Below, one piece after another: positions 13,601-23,480 of a DNA stretch of 64,000 nt. The notes beneath the pieces were generated by a model, which worked only from the letters and a program-made list of their open reading frames with translations, was not told the origin of the DNA and ran no database searches. Every line of letters starts with the position of its first letter. Position 1 is the first letter of the stretch. The translations under genes and the position numbers were made by a program. This DNA comes from Bradysia coprophila (Eukaryota; Arthropoda; Insecta; Diptera; Sciaridae): NCBI RefSeq assembly GCF_014529535.1, contig NW_023503372.1, positions 4,816,988 through 4,880,987 of the forward strand. The letters run 5' to 3'.

Positions 13601-16600
13601 TGCCGGCTTTAATGATGTCATCTTTTTCAATCAACTTACCGCCATAGAGTCTGATTAGGAATTTTTTGATTGGATTACCGTTGGATGCTTTCGATACATC
13701 CTCAACAATGAACAGTCGATCACTGTAACCACCGCTGGTGAATAATGTATTAAATTTCAGATATGTTTCGTCTTGAATTTTATGCTACAAATTCGTAAGT
13801 TACCCAAAAGTATTGACTGTAATGTCGTCTTCACTCAATGTCTTCCACTGATCGGAAACAAACGAAACTGCCAACTCCAAAGCGCGAACTTTATCTACGT
13901 CCATTTCAATTAATTCACTAAAGGTACTCCAAAAAAACGTCAAAAGAAGCTACAACTGCACTGCAATCTAATACAATTTTGAAATTCTTTTAATCAGCAA
14001 AAATATTGAATTGAAAATACAATCTGGTGTTGGCTAATGTATTGACGACAAAACTCTGATGGAAAAATTGGATGTGGCCGCAGCAAGTACGATGATTCAC
14101 AATGAAATATTTTTACATAACAGATAGATCCTGAAAGCTACAACCTTTTTTATATGTGAATACCTGGCCCAAATCCGCATAATAATTTAAGCTTATTATT
14201 AGGGTGCAGCGTCTTTCAAAAAAATGTAATTTTTCAAGGCCTAGCGGTATGTTCCATCCAGAAATTACCCTTCCGAATTCTAGAATGGGAAGATGGCACC
14301 TTGTGGGTGCTGGAAGGTATTGGGTAATTTGGCACACGAAGCAAAAAATTGACATTTTTAAAATGAATCTTTGACAATCTCGCAGACGCATTTATGCTAC
14401 AAATATTTGTTAGCCTTGTCATCAAAGTAATTTTTCCTTTTACAAAATGTTTGTAACGAGAAATTGCGTGCGATTTCACGTTTTACGTAGTTGAAAAGTT
14501 CGTTGTTTTAGGACCGTGTGCCAAATTACCCCACGCCTGCTGGAATTTGGGAAACAAGCTCATTATGACCTTCATAATGTCAAAATTCCAGAAGGGAACC
14601 AAAAAAAACCCTCACAAATCCTTCAAATTTCTTGGATTCTAGAGCTGACAAAATGATGATGGACTACCCGCAGTTCTGGAATTTTGAGATTCAACATCAA
14701 AAAACCTCAGAAATCCATCAAAATTCCAAGCTTTAGAACAGAGAGGGTGGACCATGAGAAGCGGTGGAACTTTGGAAAGCAGCGTACCACCTCAATAATC
14801 ACGAAACCTGAATTTGTTTTATAAAAATCGATTTTTTCTTCAGTTACATGCAAAAACCATACCATAACCATAAACCATAGTCCTTTAAACTGATTTTCAA
14901 GATCTCTTTTTCGGTACATTTTGGCACATTTTTCAATATAATTCCGAACTTTCTCGACCGATTTTTCAAGGTTGATAAGAATGATGAAAAACGACTCCTA
15001 ATTGTTCCCTAAAAGATGTAATAATATTTTACGTCTAAGAGAAATTACCTAAAATTATGCCGCTTTCTTATGAGTGCGCACGGGAAGTCCGACCTGTAAT
15101 TATCAGGTTAATTCTGGATCGAATAGAGGATATATATTCGATCCAGAATCAACCTGATAATTGATTGAAAAATGAAGTACTTTTTGAAAAACGCTACACC
15201 CTATATTATGTGCAAAGAACACGTTGATTACGGCATCGAGTAATTCGATAAAGATCATGTGCGATGATGCGTATGAGCTTTTTGTTTTTTACAAGAAATG
15301 CGTGTAGCCATAGAACTGCTTCTAGCATTAACATTGAAAAGTTTTGCAGTAGTTATGTTTTATTGGTTTGAACACACATGCACATTCATAGATGTATGAA
15401 AATTTGGAGAATTTTTGACGTCAGACATACGAGTTTTCATGTTAGGAGCAGTGCTATGTTGACTGTTGACATATATGACTTCTCAATGACAAGTTCTCAT
15501 GTTACCCACTCAATTTGAAAAAAAAACCTGTTCTTGGTGTCTAATCAACGCACCATACATCAGCGTATCTAGATTTCATATATAGACTAGACAGTGTATG
15601 ATACATTCCAGTTACAGTTAATCCCTACCAAATTTGTGGCACAATTATCTTCAGCTGTTTTTCAGTTAGTCCACTCATACAACCGCACTCTTTAATGCGT
15701 GTATAAACACGTATAAGTTAGGGTTGTGTGAGTGGACCAGCTGTAAAATAGCTAAAACAGGATTAACTGTAGTTACACATGTGAAGAAAAAGTTTGAAAT
15801 TTTCATATAAATGTCATTGGCAAGTGGTGTGCTGTACAAATGCTGGTGCATTGAGCGTGGGTCTAATTTGATTACATTAAATCCATGTAATGTAGAGAAA
15901 ACAAAATTCGACGAAAAAGTATACGGAAGTACTGTATAGAGTGTTATGATGAAAGAGAAAGAGATATTTTGACAAGTACCACAAGGCAAGTTATAATAAA
16001 CTGGTCTTCGGTCTTCTCACTCACATCATAACATGCTGAAAGAGAAGCAAATACTTTGCCAAGTACCCCAAGGCAAGTTATAATTAAATGGTCTTCGGTT
16101 TTCTCGCTCTGATCATAACACTCTATTGAGAGAAATTTTCTTTGTGCTATGTACATCACAGTATGACTATAGACTGCGTCATATAGAACAAACATTTTTG
16201 AGTTACAAAATTAGGACTGATATGGAGGAATTGAGGATCCTAAGCAGTAGCTTTTCGTTGGTGGTATAAGCTTTTGCTTTGGAATGGTCTCCAACGCACT
16301 CGATTCTGTGCCATTGATGAGATTTGATTCCATGATTTTCACGTACGTTTTGAACGACCTCTCTCTCTCTCTTTCTCCCTATTTCCAGTTTAGAGAGCAT
16401 TTGAATGCAATAGTTTATGTTCTCTTTGGGTAAACATTGTGTGCATATTGCAAACCTTTACTGTGTCCTATTTATTAAGAGATATTATATTCGACCGATA
16501 ACTTACATTGAACAAGTACTGGTGATACTAAAACCTGTTTCCGTTCATTTCAGTTACCATCAAAAATATCGCTTGCAACAGCACAAGGCCCTATGTCAAA

Positions 16601-16788
16601 CCTTGGGATTAACAGCCGAACTTCTGCAGACATCTTACGTTGCAGCTAAGCTAAACGGTTACGTAGCCGGTGTCGGTGGTGTAAAACAATTTTTGGCTGA
16701 AGCCGATAGCCTCGGGCTAAACGAATCGCAAAAGGAGTATGTTCGACACCATGTTGCCGAGAATGAAGGCGGTGGCCTGTATTGCTGA
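4680..16788 (+). CDS. MsrA: Peptide methionine-S-sulfoxide reductase A
   Basis: Five exons: 4680-4736, 4979-5157, 7126-7246, 7323-7462 and 16554-16788, all with consistent phase, giving 243 residues, the usual insect MsrA length. MsrA reduces methionine-S-sulfoxide in proteins using thioredoxin. The active-site GCFWG is present with catalytic Cys45. GYSGG, NPTYRDLGDHTEV, FWNNH and EDYHQKY follow in family order, and the C-terminus ends GGGLYC, where a recycling cysteine is expected. The first 15 residues are basic and could target mitochondria; an in-frame ATG at 4725 would give a shorter, cytosolic form. Intron 4 is 9.1 kb and hosts a choline-kinase-like gene in antisense. In Drosophila the orthologue is ecdysone-inducible Eip71CD; I see no hormone element that I can support here. 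Confidence 0.93.
5158..7125. other. MsrA intron 2
   Basis: This holds two diverged copies of the TATA-core dispersed repeat, at about 5660-5760 (ACTTCATCCGTTTTAACATA, then TATAAAAGAC and ATTGATAACA) and about 6325-6425. Nothing else is supported; the open frame at 6686-6922 has no recognisable protein features. Confidence 0.5.
9830..10035. repeat. Fold-back repeat, family 4, copy 1
   Basis: Inverted arms of about 85 bp share TCGACGTCAGT, GAATTTGCTTCAG, TCAGCTG and CATACAAACAAAA, with a unique spacer between them. The core CAGCTG/TCCACTCATACAA is also found in the fold-back at 15609-15780, so the two belong to one family. Frames 9627-9851 (+) and 9907-10122 (-) are mirror translations of these arms. 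Confidence 0.65.
11571..12271. mobile_element. Candidate non-autonomous element with AGCCCCGTAC ends
   Basis: The unit begins AGCCCCGTAC at 11571-11580 and ends GTACGGGGCT at 12262-12271, a perfect 10-bp inverted pair. Near the right end AGCCCCTTCGTAC and GTACGGGGCT form a second, nearer hairpin, so the true boundary is uncertain. A (GGAC)n tract lies at 12117-12141. The stretch 11820-11888 recurs at 48796-48866 at roughly 90 percent identity, showing that it is dispersed. No flanking duplication was found and no protein is coded. Confidence 0.5.
12543..12548 (-). terminator. Poly(A) signal of the choline-kinase-like gene
   Basis: AATAAA on the minus strand, about 90 bases past the stop codon of the spliced model. 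Confidence 0.5.
12636..13904 (-). CDS. Choline/ethanolamine kinase-like protein
   Basis: Exons 13804-13904, 12789-13734 and 12636-12713 join in phase to 374 residues. Choline/ethanolamine kinases phosphorylate the amino alcohol at the start of the Kennedy pathway of phospholipid synthesis, in the cytosol. Visible are the glycine-rich GGGYSDRLF (34-42), FLIRLYG (59-65), the Brenner motif HGDPNKNN (His212, Asp214, Asn219), and [16 protein letters not shown] (236-251), whose aspartate binds metal. The last exon adds an FIERYSKVI tail of the type that ends choline kinases; an unspliced reading stops earlier with an unrelated tail, so I prefer the intron at a GTAAGT donor. The gene lies entirely inside MsrA intron 4 in antisense. 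Whether choline or ethanolamine is preferred cannot be told. Confidence 0.85.
14316..14539. mobile_element. hAT-type MITE, family 1, copy 2
   Basis: A 224-bp element with ends GGTATTGGGTAATTTGGCAC and its near complement ending ...AATTACCCCACGCC. An 8-bp duplication TGCTGGAA flanks it at 14308-14315 and 14540-14547. Size, ends and the inner ACGTAGTTGAAAA segment match copy 1 at 685-910. It lies in intron 4 of MsrA. Confidence 0.85.
15098..15162. repeat. Near-perfect 65-bp hairpin
   Basis: The arms AATTATCAGGTT, CTGGATCGAATA and TATTCGATCCAG, AACCTGATAATT pair over about 28 bp with one mismatch and a short AT-rich loop. No flanking duplication was evident. It could be a tiny inverted-repeat element or a cruciform-forming site. 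Confidence 0.6.
15309..15458. mobile_element. Family-5 MITE, copy 1
   Basis: Starts CATAGAACTGCTTCTAGCAT and ends with the near complement ATGTTAGGAGCAGTGCTATG; 150 bp. The same ends are found at 31899-32002 and 37621-38048. Target duplication not resolved. Confidence 0.65.
15609..15780. repeat. Fold-back repeat, family 4, copy 2
   Basis: Arms share ACAGTTAATCC, TTTTCAG or TTTACAG before CTGGTCCACTCA, and ACAACC, in opposite orientation. The left arm contains about 20 extra bases. The CAGCTG...CCACTCATACAA core is shared with 9830-10035. Confidence 0.6.
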
Positions 16789-16841
16789 CCGATTTCGAAT
16801 AGGAAATGTATTAACATGAAAATGAAGAAGTACACCGGTTG

Positions 16842-16847
16842 AATAAA
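16842..16847 (+). terminator. Poly(A) signal of MsrA
   Basis: AATAAA 54 bases past the MsrA stop. The facing gdl gene ends at 17111, leaving 322 bases between stop codons, so the two 3' UTRs lie very close and may overlap. Confidence 0.55.
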
Positions 16848-17110
16848 AGGCAGGCGAGTCCGAATGGCTATAAAATTGTAACTCTATTCCACATGTTCTT
16901 CTAATGTATATTTAATGGCGCACAATCTTTGTCGATTTACTGTTGTTACGTCGTTCTGTTTTAGGTGTTAAATTTTTTTTTGTCTATCAGTTACAAAGGC
17001 TTGTGAGGGAGCCCAAAGAAACAGAACTATTTAGGCTAAGAGAAGTCAGAATCAACAAAATTGATTGTCCAAAAACGAAATAAAAATTCTGCTTAAAACT
17101 CCCAACGCTT

Positions 17111-18802
17111 TTATTTCGTCGGCTCATACTTGATCCGACTCAGTCTTAAAATGAAATCCAACAGATGCATCTGAATGGTTATCTCTTTCGGATTGTCTGT
17201 GACATAAAATCCCGGCACTCCAGCCTTCTCCAGTGTGGACTGTTGATCTTTCACCTTCTGATCCAGATGCAACACCAATTTCATGTCCGTCTCTTTCAAC
17301 CTTTTCGCATGCTTTATTTTCATCAGCGCCAAAATGTGTTCCAATTCCTCGGCATCGGCTATTTTCGCAATCCATTCTTGTATTTCAACTGATGGACAGG
17401 GTTGGGAAATGTTAAAACAGTTTTCACACTTCAATGCTTCATCGCCCAATTTTCAATTTGCCATTTCATAGTTGGGCACCAATTTACATGTTAATGAGAA
17501 CTTACTTTGATGTTCGTTTTCCACCTGTTTGCGCAATTGTTCGAGGTGATTTTCGGTCACATGTTGAATTTCCATTAATCGTTTAACAATTTCGAATATT
17601 GTGTCGTTGGCCAGTGAATTAGCCAGTCCCGTTAACAGTTCGTATGGTATTCGCATTTGATATTTTCTGAAACAAATCATGGGATACATAAAAACGATTT
17701 AATTAGGCTGGCTCATCAGATTCATCAGGCAGTGCATTAAAAAAAAGATTGAGGCCATTGGGTTGCGGTGGGTCAAACTAATCAATTTTTGTTAAATCAA
17801 AAACAGAAATGCTGCTACTCAATGGTGCCATGGCACCAATTGTAACTGTGTTTCATGCATTAGAGTGATCCTAAATCTAGTGAATCAAACCTTGACATCC
17901 GGCTCCAGGATTACTGTAATTAGGGAAGATCTGTATTTTAGTCAGCTACTCCAAGTGTCAAGTAGTACCTATTCCCATATTTTTCCAACTTGGAACTGGG
18001 CTGCTGCCTTTTAATTACAGAACGGACAATTCAGAGATATCCTCGGGTTAAAGATCGAATCATTAGAATTCAGGAACAGGGTGACCACCTCCGAACTACG
18101 CTAGCCTGATTTAATGAGCTATCTTTGAAAATAGTCTGGGCATCAGTGACAACCTGTTGTCAAGTTGAGAATAAGTGAGAGATACGTTGTTAGGTACTGG
18201 ATCCACTTTACAGAGATCAATTTTGTGACACGATTACTGTTACATGTACTGGGACTGGCAACCCCACCCTATGAAAAGAGAAAGAAGGACAGGAAACACA
18301 GTCCTATTAGAGTAGGGCTAGACAGTATACCACAGACTCAATCTTTATTCAAGTCGAACCTCCAAGCAAAAACGAATCGTGAACATCTAGAGTCGAGGTT
18401 TGCCTGAAAGTCAAAATCACGATAAGGGCCTAAGACTACAGCGCAAAAAAGGTCGAAAACGAATTTCTTTCGCTACGTTGCAATAAGCTATTCATGTGAC
18501 AACCATTTGTAGAGATAGTACATTCAACAACGACAACAAGTCAATCAGAAATGAGTGCACAGATTGTCTAGAAATGGATCTTCAACACATTTAAGAGATT
18601 GTTGTAGTCCCATCGAATTTTACAAACTGGTGGAAGTGAAAATGAAGTTAAATCACAGAGAAACTTACTCTGGCAATTCGTTGTGCATTGTTTTAAGTTG
18701 TTCCAATAAGAAATAGAGTTTCCTTTGTAAATATTCCGGACTTTGATACTCCTCACTCAACATATTATCCGTGGACTCTGTTTCTTGATCTTCTTCACTC
18801 AT
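17111..18802 (-). CDS. gdl: Gonadal protein, DGCR6 family
   Basis: Exons 18669-18802, 17506-17666 and 17111-17388 join to 190 residues, close to Drosophila gdl. It is the insect member of the DGCR6 family, a small coiled-coil protein of unclear biochemical function. Family signatures are clear: [17 protein letters not shown] with MEIQHVTE in exon 2, and [17 protein letters not shown] with [15 protein letters not shown] in exon 3. The frame running upstream of exon 3 (MGDEALKC...) is intron read-through; the CAG acceptor at 17389-17391 restores the family sequence. It is convergent with MsrA. An AATAAA overlaps the stop codon and an ATTAAA lies at 16911-16916 (minus strand), inside the MsrA 3' side, which would make the transcripts overlap. 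Confidence 0.93.
17667..18668. other. gdl intron 1
   Basis: A 1.0-kb intron. I see no repeat or gene that I can support in it. Confidence 0.4.
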
Positions 18803-19456
18803 TTTTGCGTGTACAAGTACGATGCAAATTAAAAGCCGAAAGAAAATGTTTTTGTTTTTATTTGTGTTCGAAATTATTTCTTCTTCTTCTTGAAATTCTC
18901 TTGCTTTCGAATAGATACTTTCGGCCTTCCATCAGCTGCGGTGTGAAGAGAAGGGAGCACGGTCACTTTTTCAAATAATTGTGGGAAGGCGCATTTTTGT
19001 TTGAAAATTCCACACAAATTTTATGTCTGTTTCTTGGAGATCCGGCTCATCCAATAAAATTGATATGCTTAGCTTCGCTGGTACATCAAAGAAATAAATT
19101 AAAATTCATGAGAACAGACTCAGTAAACATTTTTGAGTACCCTTTTAATGAAAGGTTTGGTGTGGATAGTTCATGGTTCAGAAAATTCAAGATTATTCCA
19201 ATCAGTTTAGTAATCAGTGATTAAAGGATCTTTGATTATCTAGGAGTAGGTGAGTAGGCTGGCCATAAAAAGGAGCTATTCATGCTATTCATGCTATTCA
19301 TGCTTAAAGTGCGTTGGCAACGTACATACTTCCTACGCAATTTTTTCTTTTTTCCAAATGTTACTCGAATTCAATATTTTCGAAAGTTTACTTGTTTTCC
19401 TCATAAATTTTGACTAGGATTTTACACAACAATGATTCATCTCAACATGTAATAGC

Positions 19457-19572
19457 CACACGTCGAAATAATACTTTGATACCTCGTATCCAGATGAGTA
19501 AAAGTATCCGAGGGCTTCAGCCCGAGGTACTTTTATTCATCGTGATACGAGATATCAAATTATTTCACGTGT
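19457..19572. repeat. Fold-back repeat, family 3, copy 2
   Basis: The arms share ACACGT, GAAATAAT, TTGATA, CTCGTATC, GATGA, TAAAAGTA and a GAGGGC/GCCCGAGG centre. The inner 90 bp match the fold-back at 2712-2808; this copy has longer arms that include CACGTGAAATAATTTG on the minus strand. Confidence 0.7.
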
Positions 19573-19639
19573 AAAGTATAACGTTTTACTTTTCGAGCGG
19601 GGGAAAAGGTTTTTACTAGTGAGGGAATAGCCACATTAA

Positions 19640-19805
19640 AGTTATCTGTTATCTGTTATCGATAACGACGACAAAAATAATGATAAGCTCTGGGTAATAT
19701 GGTCCTTTATAAAGTAAAATGCATGTTAAAAAAATTGAAGTACAAGATTTGAAATCAACCGATTAAAAATGCTTTGATCGATGGAAGTAATAGGAAAATG
19801 TTGTT
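19640..19805 (-). repeat. TATA-core dispersed repeat, near-complete copy
   Basis: Read on the minus strand: CTATTACTTCCATCGATCAA, TTGATTTCAAATCTTGTACT, TTTAACATGCATTTT, TTTATAAAGGACCA, TTACCCAGAGCTT, then TTTTTGTCGTCGTTATCGAT and AACAGAT. The copy at 47145-47282 has the same blocks in the same order at about 85-90 percent identity by eye. Confidence 0.75.
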
Positions 19806-20355
19806 TGGAAACCTATACTATAATGTAGTAGAATTTTCTCCTAAACTATTACATTTTAGAACGTTTTGTCATGTGTCACTGAATTATTTTTTCATGAACA
19901 AACTTCACTGCTGTGGTATTTCATAGGAATGAACCAATATGTAGTTGTTACACAAGAAAATAATTCAGTGCGAATGAAGTACTATGAAAAAAATGTGGCG
20001 CCTCTACAGGCCAACCGACTAGGCAAATAGACCTGATAATAATACTGGTCCGTTAATTCACAGCTGAGTATAAGCTTTAATTTAATTCAATTACATTAAA
20101 CACAGAACATACATAGCCGCCGTTAAATTCTCAATGTGATGAAACGAAATAAATAAACATAATGAAGTCACTGAAGTGTTAAAGAATCACGAAGAAGGAC
20201 CAAACCAACATCTAAAAATGTACTATTTCAGAGACTCATCTGATCTGTAGAAAGCCACAATTCCACTAATATGATCTGGTGAAAGCCACAATTCGTAGCA
20301 CTTGTATTGTGAACATGCAAGCAAATAAAAAAAAATCTAACTTTATTCAAAGAAT

Positions 20356-20505
20356 ATGCTGCGGGAGGACCGCGAATGTGAATTTGGGCCTTCGTTCGGC
20401 ATGCAAGCAAATGCAAGACTCATAATGGAGGAATATCGTAAAGCCCTAAACGATCAAAAGAAACGATTCGAGCTTGGTGCCGAAGCTCCACGTGATTCTA
20501 ATTAA
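20356..20505 (+). CDS. Short open frame, possible terminal exon or microprotein
   Basis: A 49-residue frame (MLREDRECEFGPSFGMQANA at its start, a charged middle EEYRKALNDQKKRFELG, end APRDSN) with clearly higher GC than its surroundings and codon use like the nearby genes. A CAG-like acceptor is not obvious before it. It could be a stand-alone small protein, the last exon of a gene whose other exons I missed, or a fragment of a retrocopy. I do not recognise the sequence. Confidence 0.35.
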   Translation: MLREDRECEFGPSFGMQANARLIMEEYRKALNDQKKRFELGAEAPRDSN

Positions 20506-20820
20506 ATAATTAATTTGATAGTGCGCTATATAGTGCCGTGGTCGATAACAGATGACTAATGACCACTTTTCTAAAAGGTTAATTAGATGTCTAAGTATCA
20601 TCCAATTTTTTTGTTTAATCACTCATAATTCGTCGTATTGTTTATGGAAAGCATCAAAACGGTCGCTTATCGACTTCAAATGCAATAAATTTCCGTTCCG
20701 ATGTGAGGTACTAGGAGCAATTATTTTTTATTGCAAAATTTGTGCATCAGAACATTTCGTAAATAATAAATATTTACCGTCCGGCGATGATCTTTAACCT
20801 TTCTCTCCACATGGAAAAAA

Positions 20821-20827
20821 TATAAAA
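20821..20827 (+). promoter_or_regulatory. TATA box of the secreted protein gene
   Basis: TATAAAA lies 57-63 bases before the start codon at 20884, leaving a 5' leader of about 30 bases if transcription starts some 30 bases downstream. This is a typical layout for a strongly expressed insect secretory gene. Confidence 0.55.
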
Positions 20828-20883
20828 CGAGACTTCTAATCATGCCTGTTGTTATTTTCGCAAAGTATCTCGAACACACCACA

Positions 20884-22230
20884 ATGGCTTGTGCAATCAT
20901 GTCGAAATTATTGGTGATTGTGGCTATATTCGGTAAATAAAAAAATAAAAGTTTTGTGAACCAAAAACGAATAAAAATAATTTCCTAACTTCTCCAAACA
21001 GCCATTCCTATTGTGTCGCAAGATAGTTCCGAACAAAATGATAGATTTGGTTTCTTCGAGATGGTCGATAAATTGGACTGTAAAAATGCTTCGACAGATG
21101 TTCTAGCCAGACAAGAAACTCTCTATCAGGAATTCGTCGATTGTGTTAAGAATACGGTTGATATTAAGATGATGAATCAAGACCTTCGATTTATGCTGAG
21201 GAGTATAATTACATCGATGAAATTCACAACAACGCTGTCGGATACGGTCGTATCGTCAATACGTGTCTACTCGCAGAGGTTTGTATAGCGTTGTTTGAGA
21301 CTTTTATTATTTTTCCCTTATTTCATTACACCGCATCGTATCATAAATCTCACAATTCACCTGGTCTCCCATACCAAACAAGAATGGAGTCTTCTTAGAG
21401 CTTTTGCGAGCTTTGAGCGTCGTAATGAAAACGTTTCAATTTTCATAAGAATTCAAAAGCGGAGTTTCCAAAATCTTTTACTTCATTTGTTTCAACATTC
21501 ATTTTTACTAACGGCTATATAAGACCTCGTTAGCTAGAGTTCACATATACTACAGTTGCTCGTTACTGTCGATAACAGATCCGACTGATACCAATTTAAT
21601 TGTATTTGGTATTGGGATTCCCTCTGTATTTAACTTTGCGATAACTTTTATACGCTAACTACGTCATCTGTTACGTCACAACCGCTTTTGTGTTGCAGTT
21701 ACTGTCCGAAATTGAACACTCTAATGAAATGCGAAGAAACATATTCATCAATTTACAAGGATTGTCTACTACCAGCCGAAGTGCAGGCTAAGACAATAAG
21801 GAGAGACACCACCAATCAATTGATAAACTACTTCTGCGAAAATAATGCTGATGAGTTGATTACTTTGATCACCGGAAAGTTTATCGAATGTGTAATGCCT
21901 CGCCAAATGGAAATGCGTTTCTGTTTGAAAACATTATTCGCAACGCCGAAAATGGTACTTGACAATGTTTCAATGACGACAAATGCATATTGCAAGTAAG
22001 TATACAACTAGTTGGGCTCTTTACAATGTCAATACTTAAATTGGGAAACCACATTTCAATTTTTAAGATCCATCGATGACTTTTTCACCTGCACCACAAC
22101 CATTCTTCAGCAATGTGCGTTGTCACAATCTCCGGGAAAACTCATGGACTCGTTGCGTTCGTACATTAAAAAGAATGGTGTATGCTCCACTGTTGGTGAC
22201 ACGATGAATTTGAAATTGTCGTTGGTGTAG
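20884..22230 (+). CDS. Secreted 27-kDa haemolymph glycoprotein-like (DUF1397) protein
   Basis: Exons 20884-20932, 21002-21278, 21699-21995 and 22068-22230 join to 261 residues. Residues 1-23 (MACAIMSKLLVIVAIFAIPI...) form a signal peptide, so the product should be secreted. The mature part has evenly spaced cysteines (DCVKN, YCPKL, CEETY, DCLLP, FCENN, ECVMP, FCLKTL, YCK, FTCTTT, QCALS, GVCSTV) and length like the insect P27k/DUF1397 haemolymph proteins, whose function is not established. The assignment rests on cysteine pattern and architecture, not on a long identical block. A TATA box and an AATAAA (22265-22270) frame the gene. Intron 2 carries a TATA-core repeat copy at about 21470-21590. 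Confidence 0.75.
21470..21590 (+). repeat. TATA-core dispersed repeat in intron 2 of the secreted protein gene
   Basis: TTTTACTTCATTTGTTTCAA, CATTCATTTTTA, GCTATATAAGACC, then GTTACTGTCGATAACAGATC: same block order as the copies at 19640-19805 (inverted) and 47145-47282. Confidence 0.65.
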
Positions 22231-22264
22231 AATATTGTAAGGTCTATGGTGTAGGTCGTAAAGA

Positions 22265-22270
22265 AATAAA
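22265..22270 (+). terminator. Poly(A) signal of the secreted protein gene
   Basis: AATAAA 34 bases after the stop codon. Confidence 0.55.
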
Positions 22271-22494
22271 TTCGCCGATTTGTAAAAAGTTACTGTTTTT
22301 GATTGGCGTCGGAAGGCAAGCGTAGCACTGTCGTTCAGAAGAAAATAGCGCTAGCTCTTTTCTTTCATTAACGTTCCTTCAGTCATATTAGTCCCCGTGG
22401 ACAAGACTGTCGACCACTCGCCGACTCTAGACAACACGATATTAAAGTTAATATTAGTTAGAAATTACAAAAGTTACAGCGTAACCATGTCCCC

Positions 22495-23480
22495 AGCATT
22501 AAGATGAAAATTAACCACCTGAACAAATTCATCAAAACTCAAATTAAATCCTTCAATAATGAACGTTGGAACGACAGACTTTCACAGTTGAAAAAGCACT
22601 CTAATCAACTGTGGAAGGCTACTAGGCTGTTTAGTAATCGCAACAGCAATCTTCATTCCTTTAAGGATACATCAGGTGCTAGCAACTACAGACCAATTAG
22701 CCTGCCAAGCTCCATTAGCAAAATCTTTGAAAAAATTATATTGAATCGATTACGGCTGCTTATTAAAACCAACAACATCTTTGTTGATGAACAATTCGGT
22801 TTTCGAGCCGGTCATTCGACGAATCATCAACTTCTCAGGGTAGCTAATCATATCCAACAAGGTCTTAACAAGAAACACTCTACAGGATTAGTCACAGGAT
22901 TTGACATAGAGAAGGCCTTTGATAGTGTATGGCCATAGCCATAGCGTTCAGTGCTATGGTATGGCATAAGGGTCCAATACACAAAATGTTCCTTCGAAAG
23001 TTTCCTTTCTATCTTAATAAAATTGTTTAATCATTTCCACAAAAACATTCTTTGCACGTTTCAATTAATCGACAGGAATCTAGGATATCTAGCTCATATC
23101 CTTGCAGTAGTCCCACAAGGAAGTGTGCTGAGTCCTACAATTATAAAATATCCACTTCAGACTTGATTGTAAGTCATCGTAAAAGATCGCAGATGATTCC
23201 TGCATATATGTTTTTGCCAAATCTCCCGGCAAAATTATCAAGAAAATGAATGCCGCTAATAAGCAGTTCTCAAATTATTCTGACAAATGGAAAATCAAGT
23301 TAAATGTCAACAAAACAAAGGCGAGCTTTTTCACCAGAAGAAGGGCTCAGAAGTGGAAAAAAAGGAGTTTAAAATTTCCACCGGAAAAATTCGACTTTTT
23401 CAATAATTGTTTTTGGTGCCTCGTAGGCAAAGTTAGTAAGTCATTTCTGCGCCTTTTCGTCGAATTCTCACCCACAGGAA
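22495..23480 (+). mobile_element. Decayed Jockey-like LINE, reverse transcriptase part
   Basis: Reverse transcriptase blocks appear in order in shifting frames: NYRPISLPSSISKIFEKII and EQFGFRAGHST (22680-22820), TGFDIEKAFDSVW (about 22895-22935), VVPQGSVLSPT (about 23110-23140), IADDSCIYVFAKSPGKII (about 23187-23240), then NAANKQFSNYSDKWKIKLN and NKTKA (23250-23320). The order and the FDIEKAFDSVW and LPQGSVLSP-type motifs are those of Jockey-group LINEs. The endonuclease is missing (5' truncated) and at least three frame changes separate the blocks, so the copy is dead. No 3' tail could be fixed. Confidence 0.85.

Larger units (their letters stand above)
13905..16553. other. MsrA intron 4, second part
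   Basis: Repeats only: the hAT MITE at 14316-14539, a 65-bp hairpin at 15098-15162, a family-5 MITE at 15309-15458 and a fold-back at 15609-15780. A short direct repeat (CCAAGGCAAGTTATAATAAA type, with ACTGGTCTTCGGTCTTCTC after it) lies at about 15978-16020 and 16068-16105, joined to similar GTGTTATGAT/GATCATAACAC arms. No gene is supported. Confidence 0.5.
18803..20355. other. Gene-free stretch with two repeats
   Basis: Upstream of gdl. It contains a fold-back (19457-19572), a good inverted copy of the TATA-core repeat (19640-19805), and a short direct repeat of TTCATGCTA at about 19281-19305. No coding region is supported up to the small frame at 20356. Confidence 0.5.

Noticed and set aside
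17399-17449. N-terminal [11 protein letters not shown] start for gdl exon 3
   Set aside because: Intron read-through; the acceptor before 17388 restores the DGCR6-family sequence.
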